A stretch of DNA of 30,876 bases. It comes from Botryllus schlosseri (taxonomy: Eukaryota > Chordata > Ascidiacea > Stolidobranchia > Styelidae). The notes beneath the pieces were generated by a model. It was not told the origin of the DNA. It did not search any database and was given only the letters and a program-made list of their open reading frames with translations. Of the stretch, positions 22,509 to 30,876 are shown piece by piece. Position 1 is the first letter of the stretch; every line of letters starts with the position of its first letter. The stretch is taken from positions 1 to 30,876 of the forward strand of contig ATSW01006928.1 of NCBI GenBank assembly GCA_000444245.1. Direction: 5' to 3'. The position numbers were made by a program, and so were the translations under genes.

Positions 22509-22915
22509 CAGGGCCGTAACTTCCGCACCCCAAATCCCTCAACTGGCGAGCTCGAAGGAGGCCCAAATTAATTTCGCAAATTAACATAAACTATAAATTT
22601 TGTGGATTTCCTACAACATCAAATTTTCGTCGCGCTTCGCGCGATTTACCCTACTTAAATGTTCACTTTTTAATATGTATACCCTCAGCGCCCCGAGAAA
22701 AAATTACATCACTCATTAAAAATATTGGTATTTCAGCAACGGCCATTACCGAGACCTAAACCAAGACTTCAGAAGTTTAGGCCAACATGCGACTTCGCGA
22801 AGTGTGTTTACCAAATAGAACGTTAGGGCGAAAATGACCGCCACATGTTGACCGAAACCATCAATTGCCAATTGTGCATTGTCCATAGGCGCTGAATAGT
22901 CCTGCGCTTGCTATC
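22509..22915 (+). repeat. GC-palindrome dispersed repeat, copy D
   Basis: The copy starts CAGGGCCGTAACTTCCGCAC, has GCCCAAATTAATTTCGC, and carries the palindrome TCGCGCTTCGCGCGA at about 22629-22643. Downstream it shares TTTAGGCCAACATG and GTTGACCGAAA with copies A and C. No flanking hAT terminus is visible around it. Confidence 0.7.
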
Positions 22916-23185
22916 TGAAGTCGCCAACTCCTTCAGCTCTGCCAGTAAGTGTTATCGCGTGGTATGTAGGGTTGCATTTAAAACAAAAATCAATTTAAAA
23001 CAAGCATGTTTAAAACAAGGCCCTTATTTATAACATCTTTTTTATTTAATTTTTTGTTTTTTTAAGCCATGACGTCACGAAAATTCAATTGTTACGTCAA
23101 TAGTGGATTGACATTGACAATTGAAAATATCGGCGTTCGGCGCGACTACATACAATCATTCACAGGCAATAAAACGTGCCTTACT

Positions 23186-23365
23186 CAGAGGTGGTCAAAT
23201 AAGTAGTCAAGAAAGCTACTCAAGTAGAAGTAGAAGTAGCGACGAAAAAAATCTACTCAAATACAAGTAGAAGTACTTCTTTTATAAGCTACGTAAGACT
23301 ACTTGTAGTAGAAGTGGAATTGACTGACTTTAAATCTACTCAAGTAAGTAAGTAGTTTGGAAAAC
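23186..23365 (+). repeat. AAGTAGAAGTAG repeat, copy 3, with CAGAGGTGG terminus
   Basis: It starts CAGAGGTGGTCAAATAAGTA and contains CAAGTAGAAGTAGAAGTAG and ACTCAAGTAAGTAAGTAG. The terminus is the inverse of the end of the copy at 283-850. No right end was located. Confidence 0.55.
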
Positions 23366-23598
23366 AGTCTTAATTCGTTAGTATGGACTGTCAAAAGCTG
23401 CATATTGAGCTATGCGGAAGGTGCAGAGAGCTGGATTCGTATTGATGCATCCTAGGAGGTATCAATTTTCGACAGAATATAAGCATTCTTTTGCATTATG
23501 GTATGCAAATATATTATTGATATGAAGACGCGGTACTAACCCTCTATTTACTAGAAGACCCCGTTTAGAGAATATCATGGCATAGCGCCCTCTTGCCG

Positions 23599-23860
23599 AG
23601 CGAGATAGTGTAATGGTTGTGCGTCCGGCTTCTCGATCGGTAGGTCGTGGGTTCGACCCCGGCCGGGTCAGACCAAATATTCGAAAACTGGTATCCGCGG
23701 CTATCCTGCTAGGCGCTCAGCAATCACGGATAGCATGGAGGAGAAAAAGCCGGGGGTGCAGACGAGATGACCTTACTATAAAGGCCGTATCGCATCTCCG
23801 TCGTCAAAGCATCTCGATGGTGCAGGCGAAAAAGAATACCACATCTCTCTCTCTCCGTAT
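23599..23860 (+). mobile_element. tRNA-derived SINE, family 2
   Basis: It has a strong A box TAGTGTAATGG at 23606-23616 and a strong B box GGTTCGACCCC at 23650-23660, spaced as in tRNA genes. The body after the tRNA-like head differs from family 1 and ends near a TCTCTCTCTC run. It is not a working tRNA gene, because the acceptor stem does not pair convincingly. A 98-residue frame across it is spurious. Confidence 0.7.
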
Positions 23861-24633
23861 TATAAGGCCCCAAAGTATCGGATACGGTTTCAACACTTTG
23901 CGCGGTTAGTATACGTTAATAACAAATATTGTGTATCGTAAAATTTATATTTAGTGTATCTTTATTTTCGGAAAATAGAGGCATTACTACACTTGCTTTT
24001 ATGCTTCGACATGCATGTTCTGCAAACAAATAAAATAAAAATACAAATAGCCTACCACTTCGAAAAAGCGGAGCGGACCCAAGCTATCGGACGGATTCGG
24101 ATTCGAATTCTTTCATCACTGCATTCCATCGACCCAATGATATATATACAAAATAAATATATAGATATCATTGATCGACCTTAGCAAAACTAGAGCTCAC
24201 CATCATTCTATAGCGACTCCTTGTATCTTATGCAACGAAATTTACTGAGCTGCAAAGCTGGGGGACCGGGACAGTGCATCGCGAGGAGAAACGGTTAGAG
24301 ATTCAGGTGCAGAGTCTGATTGCGGCAAATAAAAGCGAGCGCCGTGTTCCGAAACACGCGTGAGAGTTGGACCGTAGTGTCCTATATGGTGTGTACACAG
24401 TCAAATCTCACGGCTCAGTGAAATTGGTCTACGTCGCGCTTTCGATTTGGTCGGTAATTTTTGACCGGCGCTCGGCGATATTTGATAAAACAGATATCAA
24501 TCGGAAGCTGCCGCAGTTTAACGTCACACGCTGTGTCGTAAACACAGGAAGCCGTCTTGCCTAGCGTGCAATTTATTGCAGAATAGGTATCGGGATTCCA
24601 GCTTGGTATATACTGTACACCGCTCCTATAAGC

Positions 24634-25466
24634 CTTATCATTAGGGCAAGTTTTTGTTGCACTAAAATCGAAAGAAAGTTGCACTCAATTTTGACAAAAG
24701 TTGCATTTATAATTTTTGTTGAATTGAAAGGGTGTGAGATACTCGAAAGCTTCCGCTGTGTAGCCTAGTTCCTGCAGAGCTGTCAAATTTGTTTTTATAC
24801 TTAGCAATTTCACGGACATTCTGGCGAGACCGCCAAATATTATATATTGTCCCGGAACACAGCAAGAAAATTACGCAATGCTGGAAAAATTTTCCCTCAA
24901 AAGCCAAACAGCATAGCGATAACCCCCTACCCTAAAACAAGTCATATATCACACCCCAAACCCCTTTGGTCTGCAAACTTGACCCAAGGCGTTGTAGAAT
25001 AACTCACTATTGGCGACTTGAACTAAATCAATATAGCCTGAATAGGGTGACCCAATGAAGATGTAATTTTTTGCGGTGTAGTCTGGGCTTTCGTGAAATT
25101 AGAAACTATCTCAAATTTGAACGACAGAAATTATAAAACAATCTATTTATGTATTGTTCAGAAACGGTCATGCTTGGCAGGGGTAGTTGAACTTCTTCCA
25201 TGCAAGCCATTGTGTCATAGATAACAGTGAGATGTAGCTAATCCATCATATAGAACCATACTAGAAATAGTTTATAGCATGTTATTAAATCATTATTCAT
25301 GACATTTGATAAAAGTTGCAGTAAAAATTGGTATGAAAAACTAAAGAAAAGTTGCACTATAAAATCCCTCCAAACAGTTTTAAACATCATAGCACATAGT
25401 TTCTGAGTATCTAGGAAGATGTCGGCAGCTGTAAAAAAAGTTGCAGAAACTTGCCCTACTTATCAT
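24634..25466. mobile_element. hAT-like element, TAGGGCAAGTTT family, with 8-bp TSD
   Basis: The element is 24642-25458 (817 bp). It starts TAGGGCAAGTTTTTGTTGCA, and its inverted right end is TAGGGCAAGTTTCTGCAAC. Perfect 8-bp duplications CTTATCAT lie at 24634-24641 and 25459-25466. The motif AAAGTTGCA recurs several times near both ends. A short internal match (CACACCCCAAACCCC at 24950) recalls the GC-palindrome repeat. No transposase is encoded. Confidence 0.88.
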
Positions 25467-25670
25467 TATGAAACATGGTGCTATGTCGTTACATAACTAT
25501 GTTAAGGTGATATGAATCGTAGGCTATTTATATGCGAGTTGCTGAGGATGAAATGCTGTTTACAGCACATTGTATATCATAGGCTACTCAATAATGCTAA
25601 ATACTATGCAGTAACCAATGTGTGTTAACTGAAATGCCCTGTGGGTGTTGTCGTTGATCTCATGTATATA

Positions 25671-25813
25671 GAAGAGGAGTAATTGAATAGTATATATTCA
25701 TATTGAAATGAACCCGCATATTTTCGGCTGACACTCGTCAGGGGTAATCGTCAGCAACTAGTAGAGAATTGGAAAGAACATTGTATATCAACAATCGATC
25801 GAAGAGGAGTAAT
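25671..25813. repeat. Palindromic repeat arm flanked by a 13-bp direct repeat
   Basis: GAAGAGGAGTAAT occurs exactly at 25671-25683 and 25801-25813. Between them, 25690-25790 matches one arm and part of the loop of the element at the window start, including GGCTGACACTCGTCAGGGGT. The 13-bp repeat may be a target-site duplication or a local duplication. Confidence 0.6.
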
Positions 25814-26119
25814 GTTTCTCTAAATCACCCAGTTAGTAAAACAGAACATTTTAACCATTTAACTGAATATTGAATGGATTTTGTTTGAAAGCTTATGTAC
25901 CACATCTCCCTATATCTGCAGCCTGATTCATTTCCCTTTTCTTTGAATTCCATTATTTTGCAACAGCTCAGAGCTCATAAGTCCTATCATACTGCTATCT
26001 TTTCCCCTTACAATGTATACGGTAACCTATTTTTTATTCAATACAGGTGGATAACTGGATATATCATAATTCAACTAATTTTAAGGATTTATAGGAGGCT
26101 GATTTGATTTCCTGCAACA

Positions 26120-26716
26120 ATGCCTCTGCCAGCAGCTCTCGCGGCAAAGCTAGCCAAACGCGGAATCGTAAACAAGGAGTCTGAAGACCCGGAGGAAGAA
26201 GTTATCGCAGAGGACTACGATGCGCCTTACCTGTCTCACGATCCCTACGTCAACAACCCGAGACTCGATGAGTTCGGTAACTTCATAACGGACGGCTGGA
26301 AAAAGGTTTGGGATCCCGAATACGAAACTTTCTATTACTGGGATGTTAAGGAGGACATGGTCAGTTGGCTTCCTCCCGGGGATCCGGAATCTGTGATCAC
26401 GCATCCCGCTAAAAAACTGAAAGAGGAAGAGGCTAAAAAGAAACTCGAAGAGAAGAAAAACAGTCGAAAATCACGCCAGGTACGGTGGCAGAAAAAAAAA
26501 TCCGAGGCCGCCGATCCTATGGATCCTAGCTCGTATTCTGATGCCCCGAGCGGCGACTGGACACGGGGTTTGAAAAAGCTAGACGATGCAAAAAGCGGGG
26601 TGGACTCGACAGCGTCTGGCCCCTTGTTTCAACAGAGGCCATATCCTAACCCCGGTGAAGTGCTAAAACGTAACCACCAAGCGAACTCTTTGACTGGTCC
26701 TCAAAAGCCATCATGA
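26120..26716 (+). CDS. PQBP1: Polyglutamine-binding protein 1 (PQBP1)
   Basis: PQBP1 is a nuclear protein that links transcription with pre-mRNA splicing and binds the U5 snRNP 15-kD protein; in mammals it also acts in innate sensing. The 198-residue product starts MPLPAALAAKLAKRG, nearly identical to the human N terminus, which fixes the start codon. A WW domain spans about residues 56-87 (GWKKVWDP, FYYW, VSWLPP). Residues 97-128 form a short Lys/Glu-rich stretch where mammals have long polar DR/ER repeats, which explains the shorter length (human about 265). Residues 133-185 are the conserved C-terminal U5-15kD-binding tail, with DPMDPSSYSDAPSG and GPLFQQRPYPNPG. The coding region has no intron. 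An acceptor-like TTTATAG ends 25 bases before the ATG, and another (TTCAATACAG) ends at 26046. Confidence 0.96.
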   Translation: MPLPAALAAKLAKRGIVNKESEDPEEEVIAEDYDAPYLSHDPYVNNPRLDEFGNFITDGWKKVWDPEYETFYYWDVKEDMVSWLPPGDPESVITHPAKKLKEEEAKKKLEEKKNSRKSRQVRWQKKKSEAADPMDPSSYSDAPSGDWTRGLKKLDDAKSGVDSTASGPLFQQRPYPNPGEVLKRNHQANSLTGPQKPS

Positions 26717-27372
26717 TTCTGTGGTAATGGATTTTGATTAGTGTTTGGAGTTCTGTGTTTAGGCTTGGACTGTTTCAAGTAGCAGAATGTGGGCAAAGAC
26801 ATATGGATCTTGTACCACGGTTTAAGTACCAGTAAGTCAATCCATTGGTTGAATTCGAGCAATGCTTGTAGTTGTGAAGCATGGGAATATGTCCTACTTG
26901 TATCTGGAATGAATTTTTGTGCTCTTATCTCCATTTTTATTCTCATCATATGGAAGAAATGTGTTATGTGCTGCTATTCTGATATTTCATCAGTCAATTT
27001 CCATGTGTTTAGATACCCGAACACTAACGTAGCTGTGATTTGAAGCGCAAAAACGGATGTGTCAAGTCAATCATTCAGAGTCGGTCATTGATAGCCATTG
27101 ATTAAGTGAGTTCTAGTCAACCCATCACGACTTTAGGAATATTATTAGCTAGCTTTTTTGGCTGCTCGGTCTTGGTGTCACATCCAATATCGATGGTACC
27201 ACAAAATTTTACATCATCATTTATGTTAGTAGTAGTAGTAGTGAATCTGCTTTATGATTTAACAAAAAGCCCTGATGAATTTTGACAAGCATGAAACATT
27301 TTCTAGACTATTTATTTATCGTTATATAAATTCTTTCAGATTATTCGCAGGCCTTAGCTCCTGCAATAGATC

Positions 27373-28122
27373 ATGTTAACAGTAAAGTGGTGCCGATACG
27401 TCGCGAGGTGTCCGCGGCAATATTGCTGCGCGCAATTTCACAACAGCCGCGTCGCGTTTGCCGAAACGCACTACGACATTTTGGGAGTATCGAAATCGGC
27501 ATCGCCCAACGACATCAAGAAAGCGTATTTCCGGTTGTGCAAAGAATACCACCCGGACAAAAATCCGAACGACCAAGCAAAGTATAAAAAGTTTTTAAAG
27601 ATCAACGATGCGTATTCTGTTTTGATAAACTCCGAAACAAGACGTCAGTATGACACTAACTCAAACCGTCCACCGATGTCAAGTAGTGATATGCGGTACG
27701 AACAGTATTCGTCGGCATACCGAAATAATCCCTACGTCCGCAGACGACCCCGGAACTCCAGACAGTCTAATTGGGAAAAATTCTACGCCCACCAACAATC
27801 CGCCTACGAACGCGAGCGTTGGCGACCCAGAGACAGGCTTGAGAATTACTGGGAAGACTATTATCAACACCAGAAGTCTCGAAACAAGAACAGGCCTCCG
27901 CCCGGATGGATTCTGCCAGACCGTATCGTTTCGTTTGTCATTTCTTTAACCGTTACTCTGTTACTAATGCGTTTCATTGCGGCCGGTATCGCGGCCAATC
28001 AGCGTACCGCGTTTGAAGAACTCGAATTGCAAAGGCACCGCGAGGTTGCTCGTCAACGAGAAGAGGCAAAAATGAGACGTAAACCGCCAAATGATATTGA
28101 AGACAATATAGAAGAAGTGTAA
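27373..28122 (+). CDS. DnaJ (Hsp40) subfamily C protein, DNAJC4-like, paralogue 1
   Basis: This is an intronless J-domain protein of 249 residues. The N terminus (MLTVKWCRYVARCPRQ) is basic with few acids and could be a mitochondrial presequence. The J domain is at about residues 33-94, with the catalytic-stimulating HPD at 60-62 and the KINDAYSVL helix. After a Tyr/Arg-rich linker with a W-E-K-F-Y motif there is one membrane segment at about 185-206, then a charged coiled tail (EELELQRHREVARQREEAK). This order and length fit DNAJC4 of vertebrates; DNAJC30 is the main alternative. J proteins stimulate Hsp70 ATPase activity. The start follows an acceptor-like ATTCGCAG by 22 bases. Confidence 0.9.
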   Translation: MLTVKWCRYVARCPRQYCCAQFHNSRVAFAETHYDILGVSKSASPNDIKKAYFRLCKEYHPDKNPNDQAKYKKFLKINDAYSVLINSETRRQYDTNSNRPPMSSSDMRYEQYSSAYRNNPYVRRRPRNSRQSNWEKFYAHQQSAYERERWRPRDRLENYWEDYYQHQKSRNKNRPPPGWILPDRIVSFVISLTVTLLLMRFIAAGIAANQRTAFEELELQRHREVARQREEAKMRRKPPNDIEDNIEEV

Positions 28123-28322
28123 TTGGCTTGCGTTCAAATATTTATAATCTTCTTTTTGCGTTAGGATCTGTGGCGGATGTATAGATATTTAATGGGTGCA
28201 TACAGAAATCGGAACAGTGATGTTTAGTTGTAATTTTAACCTTTCATGGAATTACTCAAATATTTTGAAAATGCGATTACTCTGTTATAGAACTTCTACA
28301 GCGAGCCATCGCCATCGAAATA

Positions 28323-28943
28323 ATGAACTATATTTTAGTTAATAAAGTCCGTCCGTTGGTATGTCGGCAGTGTCTCGCTGTGCTGACCGGACAGTGTTAC
28401 AACCATTATGAGACTTTGAAAATATCGAAGGATGCGTCTCAGGATGAAATCAAGTCTGCTTATTTTACTTTGTCCAAGCAGTACCACCCGGATGTACAAA
28501 AAGATGAAGCAAAAGGGAAAGAATTTGTCAAAATCAACGAAGCTTACTCGGTTCTTAGTTCTAATGATTCAAGGAGAAGATATGATCAACATCTCAGCGC
28601 TGGTACAGATTGGTATCGACCAGACCTGCATAATGCCAGAAAGAGGGAATGGGCTGAATTTCATCGCAGACAATCTTATTATTCGAATTATCACGATAGC
28701 CGACATTATGATCATGAAGATACAGGATATTCTAACGAAAAGCTGGAAAAACAGTTAGTCCGCAGACTGGCGATCCGTTCCACGTTGATCACAATTCTTA
28801 TCCTGTTCGCTTTATACTGCGATGTATTCGCCCAGCAAGTTGCTAATATCACAGGCGATAGTGGTAGCAAGAATCAACGGTCATTGAATTTAAAATCGGA
28901 GCATTCAAATCACGCTCCTATTTTCAAAGATAGCAAAAATTAA
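28323..28943 (+). CDS. DnaJ subfamily C protein, DNAJC4-like, paralogue 2
   Basis: This second uninterrupted J-protein gene (206 residues) starts 200 bp after the stop of paralogue 1, on the same strand. The J domain is at about residues 28-88, with HPD at 55-57 and KINEAYSVLSSNDSRRRYD. A linker with REWAEFHRRQ corresponds to the W-x-x-F motif of its neighbour. One membrane segment is at about 152-170 (STLITILILFALYCDVFA). The C-terminal tail is short and polar and lacks the long charged coil of paralogue 1. It probably arose by tandem duplication and then diverged strongly. An AATAAA at 28340 inside its first codons could serve as the poly(A) signal of the preceding gene. Confidence 0.88.
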   Translation: MNYILVNKVRPLVCRQCLAVLTGQCYNHYETLKISKDASQDEIKSAYFTLSKQYHPDVQKDEAKGKEFVKINEAYSVLSSNDSRRRYDQHLSAGTDWYRPDLHNARKREWAEFHRRQSYYSNYHDSRHYDHEDTGYSNEKLEKQLVRRLAIRSTLITILILFALYCDVFAQQVANITGDSGSKNQRSLNLKSEHSNHAPIFKDSKN

Positions 28944-29153
28944 ATTTGTGATCAATTGCAGACAAGCATTTATTTAATGTTACGCACTTGAAGCATTGTC
29001 AAGTCCACAATGTTTCACACAAGGCTGCCTTATACTTTATGGTTGCTGTTCTGCCTCCCAGCAAATACTGTTCTCAAGTTATCTTATGTTATCTATTTTG
29101 CGTTAGGTCCAATTTCCAGTGACTTCTGTAGGTATTTGGCATGTGTAGCATAC

Positions 29154-30019
29154 GGTGCCGGCAGTGTTGGGATGACTCGAGTCACCTTTTCCGTATGATT
29201 TGACTTGACTCGAGTCACTTTGCTAAAAATGACTTGACTTGACTCGGTCTATTAGAAATGTGGATTGACTCATGACTCGGAGCAAAATTCACGAGTCAAT
29301 TTCAAGTCAACAAGTAATCGGTGTCGATCAAAATAACTATATCTTGCATATGTTCGGATGGTTCGCCAAACGCAGGTGTAACCTGTGAGAGCGACCAATC
29401 ATTTAATGATCGTGCGTTTTACTGACCCTCAATTGTTCTCTCACAAATAAATTGGCCGGAAACGAAGTGATCGAAGCTTACAGCTTACATTGTCGTAAAC
29501 TAGTATAGTAAAGTAAATTCTGTTCTCTGTTTTTACCTTACCCAAATCTATTGTTTTATTGAAACTGAATTCGAATATAGTTTATATAGTCCTCAACCAT
29601 TGGCGCAATCTCGAATTGTATCATATCGATTTGTAAATGCGTAATGTATTACATCTTATCAATTCGTATCTATTCTCTATCTTGGTTGGTAACTATAAAT
29701 TGAGGTTTAGAAGTTCTACTTATATTTGAGCGATACAGCGTGTATATTTAACTATATATTCGTTCATTGGTTCAAAATTGATGACCACTCAATCTGTGTT
29801 TCAGACATCTAGCAAATTGCAATTACGTTATCATGCCTCATACTTCGAAAAGGCAACTTGACTTGAATTGTGACTTGACTCGAGTCACCTCCAAAAATCG
29901 AGTGACTTGACTTGACTCGAGTCGGCTTTGAAAATCGATTGACTTGACTTAACTCGAGTCAAAATGTGCAATGACTCGTGACAGGAAGGTAGTGACTTGA
30001 TCCCAACACTGGGTGCCGG
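29154..30019 (+). mobile_element. hAT-type CAGTGTTGGGA family, copy 2, with 8-bp TSD
   Basis: The element is 29162-30011 (850 bp). It starts CAGTGTTGGGATGACTCGAG, and its inverted end starts CAGTGTTGGGATCAAGTCAC. Perfect 8-bp duplications GGTGCCGG lie at 29154-29161 and 30012-30019. Both ends are filled with GACTTGACTCGAGTCA-type motifs, and the AT-rich middle is non-coding. It sits between the second and third J-protein genes. Without it their spacing would be about 573 bp. Confidence 0.95.
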
Positions 30020-30374
30020 TAATAGTTACTGTGTACTGTGCCCACGGGCCACGGTGTGTGATAAAGTAGCACTCTCAATGCCGAAGACATTTTGATTGTT
30101 ATTTTACTGTGTGTGAGCTGCTTTCTGCTCTGTATCTGGATATTGTAACTTTGCCTAAATGGATGAAATCCCAAATCCACTTCTCTTCGTCCTCTACGGG
30201 ATGTTTTTCACGTCGTGTCATAGTGATCTCATTTCACTAATTTCAAACAGTGATTGCGGCGATTGTCGTGGCTGACAATTCGATTTTACGCTAGTATATT
30301 TGAAGTATTAACACTGTGATTTTGATTCCTAATTGCCTGTATATTCGGCAGGTTACAACCGACTAATAGATTAA

Positions 30375-30876
30375 ATGATATCACCTCGATGTTTTCTCGT
30401 CTACGCCAAACAAAATCGGTCGTGCCTCCATCGCAACAATTTCTCAATCTGCGCGGGTACACGACAGAACCACTATGATATCTTGGAGATAGCGAAAGAC
30501 TCTTCGTTGGAACAAGTTAAGAACGCGTTCATCAAAAAGTCGAAACTGTACCACCCGGATCGCCACCACGGCGATGCCGGCATGAGCGATAAGTTTATCG
30601 AAATAAACGAAGCATATCGTGTGCTCAGCGATCCGGAGCAAAGAGCTTTGTACAATTCTGAACTCAGCAAAGGCGGTAAACCGATCCATACTGTCCATAG
30701 ATCTAGAGACTATCGTAACCCATACCAGAAGGTGAAAGGGTTCACGACAGATTGGACTGATTTTTATAGTACTTACGGCGGCGGGAAGGCGGAGAGAGAC
30801 ATGAAACGTGATGCGAATTCTGAGTTTTGGAAGGAATATATGGAGTATACTAAAAAGTTTGGTGGCGGCCTGAGAC
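30375..30876 (+). CDS. DnaJ subfamily C protein, DNAJC4-like, paralogue 3 (partial)
   Basis: This third J-protein frame is open from ATG 30375 to the window edge (167 codons, no stop reached). The J domain is at about residues 32-94, starting NHYDILEIAKDSS, with HPD at 60-62 and KFIEINEAYRVLSDPEQRAL. The linker has TDWTDFY and EFWKEYMEYTKKF, echoing the W-x-x-F/Y motifs of the two upstream paralogues. The N-terminal 30 residues contain several Cys and Arg and could be a targeting sequence. An alternative ATG at 30389 is in another frame and soon meets a stop. An acceptor-like ATTCGGCAG ends 23 bases before the ATG. Confidence 0.88.
   Translation, partial: MISPRCFLVYAKQNRSCLHRNNFSICAGTRQNHYDILEIAKDSSLEQVKNAFIKKSKLYHPDRHHGDAGMSDKFIEINEAYRVLSDPEQRALYNSELSKGGKPIHTVHRSRDYRNPYQKVKGFTTDWTDFYSTYGGGKAERDMKRDANSEFWKEYMEYTKKFGGGLR

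Noticed and set aside
23599-23675. Functional tRNA gene
   Set aside because: The A and B boxes are good, but no convincing acceptor-stem pairing was found and the sequence continues into a SINE body.
23613-23909. Frame of 98 codons
   Set aside because: It lies across the tRNA-derived SINE of family 2, whose A and B boxes explain the sequence.
27387-28758. Extra frames overlapping the J-protein genes on both strands
   Set aside because: They are shadows of the true frames, which carry J domains with HPD motifs.

Overview
The window looks like animal nuclear DNA, probably from an invertebrate. Spliced genes with GT-AG introns sit among tRNA-derived SINEs and many short non-autonomous hAT-type DNA transposons. 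I cannot name the species. A deuterostome, possibly a tunicate, would fit the tight same-strand gene cluster at the right end and its acceptor-like sites just before each start codon, but this is inference. The sequence is AT-rich and contains five isolated N bases.

Layout: (1) 1-2069 holds the 3' end of a galactocerebrosidase (GALC) gene on the + strand. Its last two coding exons are clear, and the upstream intron is full of repeats. (2) 2070-6092 holds a SINE and a nested pair of hAT elements. The outer one is at 4030-6041 and the inner one at 4515-5578, and both have perfect 8-bp target-site duplications. (3) 6093-10347 holds a minus-strand gene of at least eight exons, reconstructed by hand. 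Every intron is phase 1, and the predicted protein has a region that I read as UPA-like (ZU5/UPA superfamily). (4) 10348-26000 is mostly intergenic or intronic. It contains several hAT families, SINE copies, a dispersed repeat marked by a GC-rich palindrome, two diverged tandem arrays, a CT microsatellite and one possible orphan terminal exon near 17390. (5) 26120-30876 is a cluster of uninterrupted + strand coding sequences: PQBP1, then three tandem J-domain protein genes of DNAJC4 type. The third runs off the window end, and an 850-bp hAT element lies between the second and third.

The genes do not form one pathway. GALC is a lysosomal glycolipid hydrolase, PQBP1 is a nuclear splicing cofactor, and the J proteins are probable mitochondrial or membrane-anchored Hsp70 co-chaperones. 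The right-hand cluster could be expressed as a polycistron if the organism uses spliced-leader trans-splicing, which needs RNA data. I found no LTR element, retrovirus-like element, CRISPR array, rRNA or intact functional tRNA gene.
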